From Amborella trichopoda (taxonomy: Eukaryota > Streptophyta > Magnoliopsida > Amborellales > Amborellaceae), in the NCBI RefSeq assembly GCF_000471905.2, contig NW_006499364.1, forward strand, positions 5,946,943 through 6,010,942: a stretch of 64,000 nt of DNA, given 5' to 3'. Shown one piece after another: positions 45,330 through 59,400 of this stretch. How positions within the stretch are numbered: the stretch's first letter is position 1; every line of letters begins with the position of its first letter. The notes beneath the pieces are model-generated. The model was not told the DNA's origin and did no database searches. It was given only the letters and a program-made list of their open reading frames with translations. A program made the position numbers and the translations under genes.

Positions 45330-48300
45330 GTGAGACCTGTAGCCTGTTTTGGTTAGGGTTTCTGATAGATTTTGTTAATCCGCGCGGAGTTTTGTTTTTC
45401 CTCTGAAAAGGTTTGATTGTGATGTCTTGATCTTCTGTGGTTTGTAGACTTTGACGGTCTTTGAGTTCTCCAAGCTGTTCAGTGTGATTATGAGTTTTTT
45501 TTTTTTGGGGCATATACTTCGAATCATCTGAAGTTTTGTTAAGTGATGGATTCGTCTTTCAGATGAATTCTGAATCCCTTCAGATGAATTCTGAATCCCT
45601 TCAGATGAATTTGTCAGTAATGGCAAATTTCTGGATTGATCTCTTAATAATTTGAGAATTCCTCTTGATAATGCATGTTACTGAAATTTTTTGAAATGAT
45701 CGGATTTTGGTTTCTCTTATTTGTACCTCATTCTTTTTTTTTCTTTTTTCTTTTTCAATTCATCAGTTATTGATCACAAAAATGGAGAAAAAGGAAGATA
45801 AGGAAATTGTCATGTGTTTATAGCTGTGGGAGACTTGTGGTTTGCTTTAGTATACGAAAATTATTTTTTATCGAAAGTGCGGTTTTTTTGGTATTTCGTG
45901 GCCGTCTAACCTAATTACTTCTATTACTAAACTTGCATTCTATATATCCTGTTTTAGTCCAGCTAATTTTAAAGTGTTTATATTCTAGAGCATCCCTCCA
46001 AAGTTCTAACTTTGTGTTGACACCGCTTTGGATCTCATTGATCAAAACTATGTCGTCCACGAATAATATACACCACGGTACGTCATGTTGTAGGTGTCAA
46101 GTTAAGTTGTCCATAACTAAGACAAAGGGGTATGAGCTTAATATTGATCCAAATGTAGACCTATTGTCACTGAAAATTTGCTCATCTCTCCACTAATTGT
46201 GTGCACATTAGTTAGCACTCCCTTGTACATATCTCTCACCAAGTTGATATAGTATCTAGAAACTCCTTTCTTCCAACACCCACCAAATTAAATCTTGATG
46301 TCTTCTATCATAAGCTTTCTCTAGATCATTAAAGAACATGTGGAGGTCTTTTCCTTTTCCCCTAAACTTCTCTATCAGTTGCCTATTAGGAAAATAGCCT
46401 CAAATTGTTGACCTCCTTGGCATAAAACCGAAGTAGTTTTTTGATACACTCATTTCATGCTTTAGTCGTTGGTCAATTACCCTCTTCCACAACTACAATA
46501 TGGCTCATAAGTTTGATCCCTCAATAGTTTGCACAATTCTGTATATCTCATTTGTTTTTGTAAATAGGTACCACTATACTTTTCCTCCATGCATCTGGCA
46601 TTCATGTGGAGGTCTTTTCCTTTTGCCCTAAACTTCTCTATCAGTTGCCTATCAGGAAAATAGCCTCAAATTGTTGACCATCTTGGCATAAAACCGAAGT
46701 AGTTTTTTGATACACTCATTTCATGCTTTAGTCGTTGCTCAATTACCCTCTTCTACAGCTACAATATGACTCATAAGTTTGATCCCTCAATAGTTTGCAC
46801 AATTTTGTATATCTCATTTGTTTTTGTAAATAGGTACCACTATACCTTTCCTCCATGCATCCGGCATTGTCTTTATTTTCAACATCTTGTTGAACTGCTC
46901 GGTCAGCCAGTCAATACTGGTCTCCCCCATGCACTTCTAAACGTCCATTGGGTTATCATCTGGTCCTAAAGCCTTTTCTATCTTCATCCTCTTTAAAGCT
47001 TCTTTCACTTTCGATATCCTAATCCTAGTTCCTGGATTGCTTCAATATTCAAATAGAGGTGTTCAATGCGACTTGCATCTGAAGCGTAGGATGTTCAACC
47101 TCTCGATACCATGAGACCGAAACTCATACAGGAGAGTATATTGGTCGACTTCCCATCTAAAGCACACATCACCTTTATAAATCTTTTGTTTCCCTTGATT
47201 TTAGTATTTTGGAATACTTGTAACTACTCTTTTTAGGTAGAAATTAAGTACAAGTGTTATTTTGTTTTTGCATTGTTTGTTTATTATTTGTTTTGTGCCT
47301 TTGTTTCTTCACATTATGGAGAAAATGGCATACATGAAATGGACCACAATGTGTATTCTTCGCATACATCCAAGTTGCTTTTTGCATTTGCATATTTATT
47401 CAAATGGAATTTTCTAATATTTTAAACCATGGAGTTTTGCTTTGATTGAATTTACACTGCTGGGAGATTTCTTTAACTAAATGGAATATAGAAAACTGAA
47501 TTGTCCGTAACTAACCTCTTAGGGTTTGGTACTTGGGATATCTCTTTCCGGAGGGAGAATTCTGTTGACTAGACCATTCTCCCATGTTTGTCTCATGGGC
47601 GACTCTCAAGAAAGCGGAAATGTTCACACCACTTCACAAACTAACACTGTTTCATGTGAAAGTGGCTTTCTTTGCATATTTTGTAGAGAGATTTCTGTGG
47701 AACCAAATGCTGCATTGAATTTCATACTTAGATATGATCAAGTATCATAGAAAAACTTGTATGATTGCTTGAAAGGAGGGCGTGATGGTCCAGCCTATAT
47801 GTGGTGAGCACAAACGATAATTGAACTTTTGTTAGGTTCTGTCTTGTTTCATATGCCACTTAAGCTGAACAACATCATTGAATTGTCTAATATTCATGAT
47901 ACTCGCAACCCTGGCTCCATGATTCTCAAGTACGAGGCTATTACTCGTACCTTATTCAAATAGATTGAGCAAAACGTAACCGGTTCTTGGCTTTGATTGT
48001 ATAAATACTCTTAATCTAAGCATAATGATGAAATTTCAAATGCTTTTCTTTGGGTCAAGAGAAACTTAGTGTGCTTTGGGAGATTATCCAGAGCAATCTT
48101 CACAATGATTAGTCATGCGTCAGTTACAGAAGCTCCTTCAAGGATGTCATGCTCATGCCTTAGTTACAGAAGCTCCTTCAAGGATGTCATGCTTCTGCAT
48201 TAGAAGCCAAAGCTTTATCAGCATGCATTAATCTAGCAGTGTTTGCAACATTTTCCGTTTCTGTTGATTGATTTATTGCTATGAGATGATTGCTTGAGGT

Positions 48301-50389
48301 TGAAGTTGGAGCTTGCAGGAGTGATGTCGAACTTTGACTGATTTCTTGGATAACATACTCTGCTTTTTATCTGATGTGCAAGTAATGGATGCATAAACAT
48401 CACTACTTTTATGGGCTTAAATTGCACTCCTTTATTAAAATCATACCTTTATTGAGATGTGCCCAAGAAATTAGCGATTTTTAATTATATATCCCTGGAA
48501 AATCACCAGATCTCTGCCTGTTTCTGGCCTATAGTCTTTGCTAAAGATGCCAACTTGTGTATATTGTTGTGCGAAACTGAAATATTGGTTAAAGCTTAAA
48601 GTATTATTAGTTAAAGCTTGAAATATTGGTTAAAGCTTAAATTTAACCTTGATTCGGTACAGATATTAGATGGTCATTCTTGTCAAATTGTTCATCTATA
48701 GCACAAGTTTATTGGCAGCAAACTGTTGTCTTTCATTCCTGCCAACAAATGCTCAACTTTCTATTCTATACTTAATTATTTCATGCATACCTCTCCATTG
48801 GACTAAATTTCATTTTCAATGCCCAGTTGATTGATCCAGTGGACAAAACAGTGGACAGAGACCTGGCGCTTACAAAGGATCTAGGGTTGAAACTCATATA
48901 TGCTATGAATACCCATGTACATGCTGATCATGTCACAGGAACTGGCCTCATAAAGGTAAGTATCTGGTCTAGTTGGTTACTTCTTGCTTAATCCTTGGAA
49001 TGATCTGTATGAGAATGTATGACCTGATTGCTGGCATATTTTCGAAGCCTATCATCTCTTAATTGCTCTATGTGCATGTGTGTGTGCTTGCAGATAGTTA
49101 GTTATTTCAGTTGGACTGATTAAGACTCTCTTTTAGGGTAAATTGCCAGGCGTGCAATCTGTTATTTCTGAAGCAAGCAATGCCAAAGCAGATGTCCTGG
49201 TCAATGCTGGTGATAAAATACAATTTGGTAATATGTTTTTGGAGGTTAGGCCCTCAACTTGTGAACAACTTCAGCAGCTGTTCAGACCATTTTCTGTTTG
49301 GTTTTTTGAGGTTTCTTTGAACCATATTAATGTTGGACAGTTTGTGTTTTATGGGCATTAGAACAGTTCCTTTATATAGACTACCAGTAAAAATGGATAA
49401 TAGGTTTCACAAACTATAGTTCTTCAATACTTACAATTTTAATGCTTCAAACGTTGAGAATAATTTGTTGCATTATAGCTTCAAATTCCACAAGTGTGCC
49501 AGTTGTCTGTCCAGATTATGTACCTACTCTTCTTTATATCATTATTTATTCTTTTGTTTCAAGTATGTGCTTTTTACATATTTGTTACTTGATTTTGATA
49601 TCTTGTACGGTTCATATGTTTGAATCTTAGTTGTTGGTAGTGAGAATGGAACTTGGGATCTGAAAATTCCAACTATGGGAGATGCCTTCATATATATGTG
49701 TGTGTGAGTGCCTTTTACACACACTCACCATACGCCTGCTCTCGCACGCGCACACACGCACACACACATATATTAAGTTTAAGTGATGTTTTAAAATAAT
49801 GAAAAAACTATAATCCATTTTTTAACATTATCTTTCACACATGCACAATAAGTGCACAATTACAACTTCACAGTTAGAAAGTCCCTAAGGAGTTTGAGAA
49901 AAAGGAGATTGTACAGTCATGAAAAAACTAAGTATAAATACTCAACATCATCATCATCATCGTCATCATAGCCTTTTCCCAACTAATTGGGGTCGGCTAC
50001 ATGAATCTGGTCGGCCATTTTGCTCTACCAAAGGCCATACTCTCAGTGAAGGCATAAGTCCCCATATCTTTTCTCACTATTTCCAACTTTGTCTTTTTGG
50101 GTCTACCTCTTGCCCTTTTTGAGCCTTTTACTTGAACTAAGATACACCTCCTAACAGGTGCTGTACTCGGTCTGCGTTGCACATGTCCAACCCACCTTAG
50201 TCTATATTTTCTCATCTTATTGCCTATTGGAGCCGCACTTAAGTTCTCTCGAATGTATTCATTTCGAATTCTATCCCTTCTTGTCTTGCCACTCATCCAT
50301 CTCAACATCTTCATCTTAGCTACACTATGGGAGTGCCCTTCATATATATGTGTGTGTGCCTTTTACACACACTCACACATACATGCGCA

Positions 50390-50426
<37 letters not shown>

Positions 50427-53400
50427 TTAGTGATGTTTTAAAATAATTGAAAAAATATAATTCATTTTTTAGCATATTCTACACACATGCACAATGATAA
50501 ATTCACAATCAGAAAGTCCCAAAGAAGTTTGAGAAAAATGAGATTGTACAGTCATGAAAAAACTAGATATAATACTTGACATCATCATCATCATCATCAA
50601 AGCTGTTTCTCAACTATTTGGGGTCGGCTACACAAATCTTGGTCCACCATTCTGTTCTATCAAGGGCCATACCCTCAGTAAGGCCATAAGTCCCCATATC
50701 TTTTCTCACTACTTCCATCCATGTCTTTTTGGGCCAGTGCCTTGTCCTTTTTGAGCTTTCTACTTGAACCAACTTGTACCTCCTAACAGGTGTTGTGCTG
50801 GGCCTGTGATGTACGTGTCCAACCCACCTTAATCTATAGTTTTTAATCTTATCGCGTATTGAAGCCACACCTAAGTTCTCTTGAATGTATTGATTTCGAG
50901 TTCTATCCCTTCTTATCTTGCCATTCATCCTTCTTAACATCTTCATCTCCGCTACACTCTTCTTATGGTTGTGTCTTGACTGCCCAACACCCCACACAGC
51001 AAAGCTGGTCTCACAACTGCCAATAAAACTTCTCCTGTAGCTTTAATGGAATGTCACTATCATGTAAAACTACAGTTACATATTTCCAGTTCACCCACCT
51101 AGCTCTAATTCTATGTATGACATCTTCTTCAAATCTCACCATTTTCCTGAATTATCGACGTATAAAAACTCGACAATGTTATTTAAAAAAAAAAAAGGTT
51201 AGGAATCAGATGCCGATTTCAGCACTCATTTATCTGAGGAGCCTTGCTGATTCTTGCATCACCCTGCCAACTCCAAGTGTTTGGCCTAAACAATGGGAAT
51301 TAAAGCAAAATAAGAGAAAGAAAAAAATTTCACCACCTGACTTAGGTATCCCTCGAGTCCCTATAGTGAACCAAGTGAATTAACTGTAGTTAACTACCTG
51401 GTTCTGGACAAATGGGGAAATTCCCCTGGGTGGAGACCATTGGGATTGAGAACGTCCTAGTTTGAGGGGTTCAAGCCGACTCGGGTGATTCTGAGTGGGC
51501 TCATTTGTTTCCAATCGCAGATGCAAACCACGGCCTTGAAAATAGAAATCAAAGCTAGAAAATCATTAAAAAGCACGAAATTAACACAAAATCAAAAACC
51601 TCAGGCTCAAATTTAAATAACTTTTGAAACTAAACCCCTGAAATTGAGATCCTTTCAAACCGTGATTACACTCCCATTTTTTGTGGGTCGAGATTCCCCT
51701 TCTATAGGGATCAAGATCCCTTTTTGTTGTGGATCAAGATTCTTGCTAATTAGGAACCGAGATCCCTTGGTGAGGAGTATCAACGTCCCTCAGATGAGGG
51801 TGCAAGCTCCGCTTAAGCTCTGACTCTAGGATTGTGGAGGGAGGTTTGGTTGGGGGACTGCAGTCCCCAACCAAGCTTCATCTATTGTTTTGAATGCTTC
51901 CTTGGTTCCTTTGTAGGATAAGCACCCAATACTTTTAAAGCTTATACATTTAGGCTTTATATTACGTTGTGTTGGGCATGGATCTTATTGCAGTTCCCTA
52001 AATTGCTAAAGTTGCTCTAGTGGTCAACAGGGTCTTATTTGCAAATGCCTTTTACAATGGAGCTGTTACCCAAATTGCCGCTACCTACCATTGTTTTGCA
52101 ATAGGTACAAAAAGACCTCATGAGCTTTTTTGTTTTTAACATTCTTTTGACAATGAGGGGCCCACCTACAGCATTAATTCTATTGACAGATGCTCTTGGC
52201 AAACAAAGACTTAATTAGTGCAGGTTTGTTATTCTATTCTCCATTCTTCAGACAGGCTTCTAGTTCTAAATTTGTTGTGAGTCTAGAATTTCTTCTTGTT
52301 CAACTAAACAGATAAAGATAATAAATAATAGATTTTTGTTTAGGATCCAGTTATTCATTTTCTAGTATATGACACAAAGCAAATGAATGCACCTGTGAGT
52401 TACCTTACTTATTTGGAAGTTAAATTCAATTAACTCCAGCCTGGTTATCTGATGGGTCTGAAATTATATAAATAAAGTCTATTTGCTGGAAATCCATGGG
52501 TATGTCCAAAAAAGAAGTAAATCTAATTTAATATGTAGGACTAGAGGAAGATAATATTAGTCTTTTTGGGGTTTGGTTCTTCTTGATTTGTTTCCCATAT
52601 ATTGTCTATTTGTGTGGCTTTAGGTGGTTTTGAACTTTCCAATGTATGACAACTTGGTGGGGAGTCTTCAGAAGCATCTAGACCTAGGATTCGATTCTAT
52701 GGGAGCCTTGTATGTTGTCTGAAAAGGGCAGTGACGAATTTGATTTCAATATAAGATAAAATTGAATTTGTTGCTTGCACTTCGCGTTCTGTTCCTCTCT
52801 ATTCCTTGTTTGGATCATGTGGTATTTGAGTGGACCTTGGGATGTTGAACTCTTTGAGTTACTTAAAGTGGCGTTAGGAAGAGGCCATGTTGCCTGTGGC
52901 ATGGTGTGAACTAGCAAAGGGAAGAATTTCACGAGCTAAGGAGACAGATAGAGGAAGATGCAAGTCCTCATGCATCAAGGACAGTTTGTGCTTGATTTTG
53001 ATAGTAGTGAGGGCAATGAATCTATATAGTCGGATGAAAATCCCTTCAATGGTATGTGGGTAGGTTAGGAATTGAACTTTGAGGATAGGATTGTTGAAGC
53101 TTCCACAAGAGTGGATAAAGGAATTCACATTGATGTTGCCAAAATCCCTTGAAGACCCAACGAAATGATTCCCTTGATTGGTTTGTGACTGTGGAATCAT
53201 AATATGAATAGGAGTTGTCAGATGCCAAGGGAGTAAAGTTTGTGGCCATGAGGTTTAAGGAACATGCTCTCGTGTGGTGGCAATAAATTCAAGTGACACA
53301 AGAGGAGAAAAGAAAAGATCTCTACTTGGAGGAAGATGAAATCTTGCTTGAAAGAGAAATTTTACCCATCGATTATGCCCAAACTCTCTTTCAATGATCC

Positions 53401-56400
53401 CATCATTGTTAACAAAGTAGGAGTGTTCAAAATGATAAAGGGGATTTTACGGACTCATGACCCACAATAAGGTGCATCTTGGCATCCTATGTTAGTGTAT
53501 TGCGAGTTTGCGACCATGTCTACAAGATGAGTTAGCCGTTCAACATTTATGGAGGTTAGAGGGGGATTCTTCATTAGCCTTGAAAGCAGAAAGGGAAGCA
53601 CAAGCAGACCTCTTTTGGTTATTGCTTATGAGCATAGATAGATTTTTTCCTGTGGAAAGGCTTCTGCAAAAGGACATGCATTACTGTTGAGCACAGGACT
53701 TGAGACTGAAACCAGCCAGATTCTCTTAAAGGGAGAGGCAAAAGAGCAACAGGAGCTGTCCCAACACATCAATCTCAGTGCCATGAAAAATCCTTTAATT
53801 GTTTCAAGTGTTATGAAACTGGACATCAGTTGTTCGAGTACCCAAGGAAGAATAATGATGAGCCGGTTAACCTTGTAGAACTGGAAGATGAAGAATAAAA
53901 AGGTGATGTTGAAGGGGGACCAATATATGATGATGGCCTGGGAGAACAACTATAGGGTGGAGGATTTGTACTGCAATGTGTGTGAGTCTCTTGTACTTTG
54001 CTGGCTTAGGATTTCACCCAAAGCAAATTATGAGGATCATTGGGTTTGTACTGATATGTTTCCTATGAGATGCACAGCCAAGGGCAAAATTTGGACCATC
54101 TTGCTAGTAATGTGAGTTGTCAGAATTTGGTTTTTGGAAGGAGATGATGACCAAATTAAATTTCCAGTGTGAAAAGCACATGAACCTTAAAAGATATAAT
54201 GGTTTAAAAGAGGTAATGAAAATACAAGTTGAATCACGATATTTTGTCAATATTGGTATTGGAAAAATTTATGAGGAAACAATTGGTGTGATGTGCTTCG
54301 GATAGATGGAACATTGTACTTGGTCATCCTTGGCAATATGATTGAGAGTCTATTCATATTGGAAAAAAGAGTACATACACATTTTGGGAAAATGGTATGA
54401 AGGTTACACTTTGGGCCTTAAAAGAACATGATCAACCCAAAGGTGGTGAAAATCCTTTCTCTATTATAAACTCCTTAGTCATGTCAGGGTGATCTATGCA
54501 TTGGTGGCTAAAGATCAGGTGACACCCACCCCCATACCAAAGAACCCTTGTTAAAGGAGTGTGAAGATTTGATGCCAGATGAATTTCTAGGTGGTTTACT
54601 ACACATGAGAAGTATCCAACGGTGCTTGGAGCAAGCATGCCTACCACAGCTGACAACCATATGAGTATCTAGGAGCATGAGGAATTACGTGCGCAAGTTT
54701 TTGGTTTCTTAAGAAAGGGAGATTAGGGAAGGCATGAGCTTATATGCTTTTGCAACACTACTTACTTCATAAAAGACATGGTCTTGGTGGATGTGTGTGA
54801 ACAACTAAGCAATAGACAATCTAACCATTGAGTACTAGCTACCAGTTCCCCGTAACAAGACTTGATGGCATGTTGGACATGTTGTCGTTGTCTAAATGAA
54901 TCTTCTCGAAGATAGACCTATGGAGCAGCTGCCAGTGACTTCCGATCTGGCCCAGCAATGAATGGAAACCAATGTTCAATAAGTCGGAGGCCTGCCTAGG
55001 GGGGGCTGATCCGCTTAGGAGGGCGCTCAGACCCAAAATAGTAGGTGATTTCTTTTTTTTTTTTAAAGTTGGATCCCCCAAACCTCCCCCCATTTATTGT
55101 ATATACTATATAATAATAATTGCGCATTAATACGATTTTTTGGTTTATGAATAAATTTTTTGGTTTACGAATAAATTAATAATTAATATTACATGCAAAA
55201 AGCATTTTCGTAGTTATTATTTTTGGCTTCTCAATAAATTAATTACTATTACATGCAAAAGGTGTTTTCGATAAATTAATATCTACGAATTAATACTGTT
55301 TTTTTGGTTTCTTAATAAATTAATAATTAATGTTACATGCAAAAACCATTTTGATAGTTATTATTTTTGGGTTCCCAATAAATTAATTAATATCACATGC
55401 AAAATGTTTTTTCGATTAATTAGTATTACGAATTATTTCTATTTTTTGGTTTCCCAATAAATTAATAATTAATGTTACATGCAAAAAGTAATTTCGTAGT
55501 TATTATTTTTTGGTTCCCAATAATTAATTACTATTACATGCAAAAGGCATTTTCGATAAATTAGAAATTACGAATGAATACGAATTTTTTGGTTTCTCAA
55601 TAAATTAATAATTATTGTTACATGCAAAAATCATATTCGTAGTCATTATTTTTGGTTCCCAATAAATTAATTACTATTACATGCAAAAGGAATTTTTGAT
55701 AAATTAGTAATTATGGATTACTATTATTTTTTGAGGGGGTAAAATGACATTTTTTGGCCCCCACCCCCCCCTGAAATTTTTTTCCGCCAAACTTGTGCAG
55801 GCCCCCTAGGCGGTCGCCTTTTCGACCACCTGGGCGGCCGCCTAGTTTTGGCTGCCTAATAGTGTCCATCTTGAGAACGCCTAGGCGTTTTCTCCAAAAA
55901 GCTGCCAAGGCGGTCGGGCGGACAACTTTTTGATCATTGACGGAAACCGAGACCAAAGAGAGGTAATATGAGTGGCTTATTGTGTCATTCTGTTTTTGTT
56001 TGTTAAATAGCCCGATTACATTTGTGTGTATTATAAATCAACTCTTAAGGTTGTTTGTAGTTTACTTTGATGATATCCATATCTATAGTGCCGGAATTTC
56101 AGAGCGTTTAAATCATTTACATCAAGTATTGCAGGGTGGACCAAGAGAAGGTCAAGGTCATATTAAAGTGACTTACACCTAACTAATGGAACATGTGTGA
56201 TTTGCACGCGAATGTATTAAGCATAAAAACATTTAAAAACCATCTAAATCTAAAATTATGAATAATAGAATACAAGATTTTGAAATTCAAGTATAATGTG
56301 TACATACCTTGGAAACAGGCAGAGATCTATCCAATTCTAATAAAGCAATCTAATGCCAATAAAAACAAGGGGATAAAAACTATTACCCACTCTATACCAT

Positions 56401-59400
56401 CTCAATAATAAGCATCATCTCTCCTGTGTTGTAGGATGAAAAAATCAACAAGTAAACAAAAGAAGAAGTTTATAACATACCTTCAAACTCTCTCAATAGG
56501 TCTTAAACCCCTTTCTCTTAAGGCTGTCTACTGTATGTTTTCTCTAGTAAAAGGGTTCCCCTTCATTATAACGACACGAGTCTTGTCCCACCCTTAACTG
56601 TGGCTTAATATATGTATAAACTATTTTAGCGAGAAATTGAGGTAGTCAAAGGCCAACTATCAGTGCAGGATATTGAGTTTTATTCTGTGGTAGGCATTTT
56701 GGCATTGGAACCATCATCTCATACAAAGGGAATCTATTCTCTTCTCCGATCATGATGCATTGAAATTCTTGAATGCCTAAAAGAAGTTGAATAACCAACT
56801 TGCGAATTTGCAAGGGGTAAGTTCTGTGCTCCAGCATAAGTTGGGAAGTCAAAATAAGGCTGCCGATGTGTATAGCTGAAATGTAGCCTCGCTTGGGACC
56901 CTATCAGATAAAGCTGTCAGTTCTGAAATTATTCCATAACTATGAAATGGATATTTATTTCAGCAAGAGACTTGAACAATTCAAGCAAGGACATGCATCT
57001 GTAACATTCATGGTGCGACAGAGAAAGGATCTTAAAGTGGAGGAGAGCAGTTGAACTTGATGCTTTGCGTATAGGGAGGAGACTGATGAACTGCAAACAG
57101 TAAGTTGAGCACTGTGGGTACAGAATTGGCCAAGATTTAGAGGACGGGACGGGACATGGTGGTTTATTTGATGACTTTGCATAGGCTAATTAGCAATATC
57201 AAGCTTCAAAAGCCTTCCCTCCTAGCAGTTGCAGATGGCATGGCCCAGAGATTCCAAGAGGCTATTCAGGCATTATGCAAAATATGGTAGGGCTGCTGCC
57301 ATAGCGGCAGAGCGAGACACTGCCACAACCAGGCTTTTGGTAGCCTGTCAACAGGCCCAGATCTAGCGATCTGCTATACCGCAGCATCAGTGCTAATCTT
57401 CATCTTGTTCCTTTTTGTCAGAGTTACCATCAGGTTCTTCTTGCCTCCTCTCCTTCCCTTCTTCTCATCATGTATATTTTTCCTTTCTGCCCTTTTTGTA
57501 GAGGGAATGAATCAAATCAAAAGCAATAATAGTGATCATTTTGTTCTTTTTGCTTTGTCACTGAAATATGGTTGAGTTGGTCTGATTAAATGAATAGTCT
57601 AGCCTATCACATGCCTAACCAAGTAATCCTCATGCAGTCATGAAACAATACAGCCAATAGGATGTCTTCCTGTAGCACCATAACTTTACAAAGTAGTTTA
57701 ACCTCTTGCAAGGAGGGATTAACAGTTTATCCTCGTGTAGCCAATGGAGTGCTACAAAGTGGCTGCCGTGAGCTCTTATGATGTACCAAAGACAATGGCA
57801 AGAAAATAGAAAAACTTAAGACTCTAATGTGTAACACCATTAATTTGGCAGTTTTAACCTCTTGCAGGAAGGGGCTTAACAGTTTATCCTCATGTGACTG
57901 ATGGATCATTATCAAGTCATGCCACTAAAGGTTCTGGGGTGGGTTTTTACGAGAACATTTAGGATTTACCAAGTAGTTTAACCTCTTTCTGGGAGGGGCT
58001 TACACAGTATATCCTTATGTAGTCAATGGAGCATTACAAAATTTATGCAGAGAAACGCTTTAAGAAATGCCCATTGATGGGCAGTAGGAACCTTTTGCCA
58101 TCCATGGCAATGAGGTATTAAGCTTTTCCAAAGAACTGCATCATTCAAAATGGTTAGCAAGGGTTTTTGATTGCCAAAGTTTAGATTTTCTAGATAATGA
58201 AATGTCCTCTCTTTCTCAAGAATGCTTCAGGGGTTCATACAATTCAAGTTATTTGACTGCAAAGCAATATTTAAGAAAAGGAAATACAGCCAGTGGCCCT
58301 ACTCCAAAACTCTCAGGCCAAACAGCCATCCTTGATCGGCTCCTGGACATTTCACCCCCTTTTACCATTAAACATCTGCCCATGGAGCGCCTTTTGTACC
58401 ACTAAAGGGGAGGGACCATAAATATTGGATAATTTTTACCCCGCATAAAAAAAGAAAAAGTTGGTTGAAAATTTCGTTTAGTCTTGCTGAGAAGGAAGAA
58501 GTCAAATCTGGTGGAACCGAAGATGGAGCAGTTAAAGATGAAAAGAAACCTGATGCTTCTCTCTTATTGCTGACTTTCACTATAATGAGTTTTGAGGTTT
58601 ATTAATGTGGTGTACTTGAGGGACCATGATGTAAAGGACTAGGATTTCTCACTTTGCTCATTAGATGGTGGTGTTTAGGCTTGGAGAAAAAAGGATGAGA
58701 AAGACAATGTGATGAGAGAAGAATGGTGAGGGGAAAGGGACTAGATAAGTGTAAAATGGTGAATAGAAAGTATTGCCTTTTTTTTCATTTCTTGAGAAAT
58801 ATTATAGTCAAGTGGAAATTGCAGATTGACAACCTTTGAAAGCCAAATGGCCGGATTTTCTTAAAATTAAGAGTCATTGATTCAATTCTCGACTGAAAAA
58901 GGAGGAAGAGAGAGAGTGAGGGGCTTATGGTTATAAAGAGAGAAGAGATATTGATGGAGAGAAGAGTGATGGTTAGAGAGAGGAAGAGAGGGAGAGAGGT
59001 AATGGTTAGAGAGGGGGAGAAGATACTGTATGTTCAGAGAGAGAGGAAAAGAGAGCAAACCATAGAAGGGAAATGCCGTTCTTATCATATACTATAGTAT
59101 TGAGATGGACAAGGTCATCCATTGGTATTGAAACGGAGTTCTATGGGAGATCTGCCACTGCTAAAGGATATGTCTGGGCACGGGTGAAAGAGGGGTATTT
59201 GACCAGATAGTTTTGGAGGGGGTGGCGCTGGTCATTTTCCTAAAGAAAAAGCGGAGAGGACAAAATAACCCAAATGGGATTGCGACTTATAAAAAGTAAA
59301 ATCACACATACCCAGAAAAGAATTTGAAATAGGGTTCTGATCTGTTGATCAAATCCATGGGACAGGTGGTCCAGTAATTCTGACTGGTTTGTAAAAAATT

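Larger units (their letters stand above)
49672..50960. repeat. ~640-bp tandem duplication (CA/TG tract plus LINE 3' end)
   Basis: Unit 1 (49672-50323) and unit 2 (50324-about 50960) share, in order, CTTCATATATATGTGTGTG, a CACACA tract, GTACAGTCATGAAAAAACTA, an ATC-repeat LINE tail and the antisense LINE C-terminus. The period drifts from 652 to about 631 because the CA tracts differ in length. The join sits at a CTATGGGAG microhomology. Confidence 0.85.
53030..56180 (+). mobile_element. Ty3/gypsy fossil in intron 3, interrupted by a DNA element
   Basis: Parts appear in sense order: gag with the '[14 protein letters not shown]' type segment (about 53240-53280), a nucleocapsid zinc-knuckle region (about 53790-53840), a protease-RT linker with 'LGHPWQYD' (about 54320-54345), the start of reverse transcriptase (about 54820-54980) and, beyond an inserted fold-back element, more reverse transcriptase with YFDDI (about 55950-56140). 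It is broken in many places; integrase and RNase H are not seen and no LTR pair was found. Old. Confidence 0.8.
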
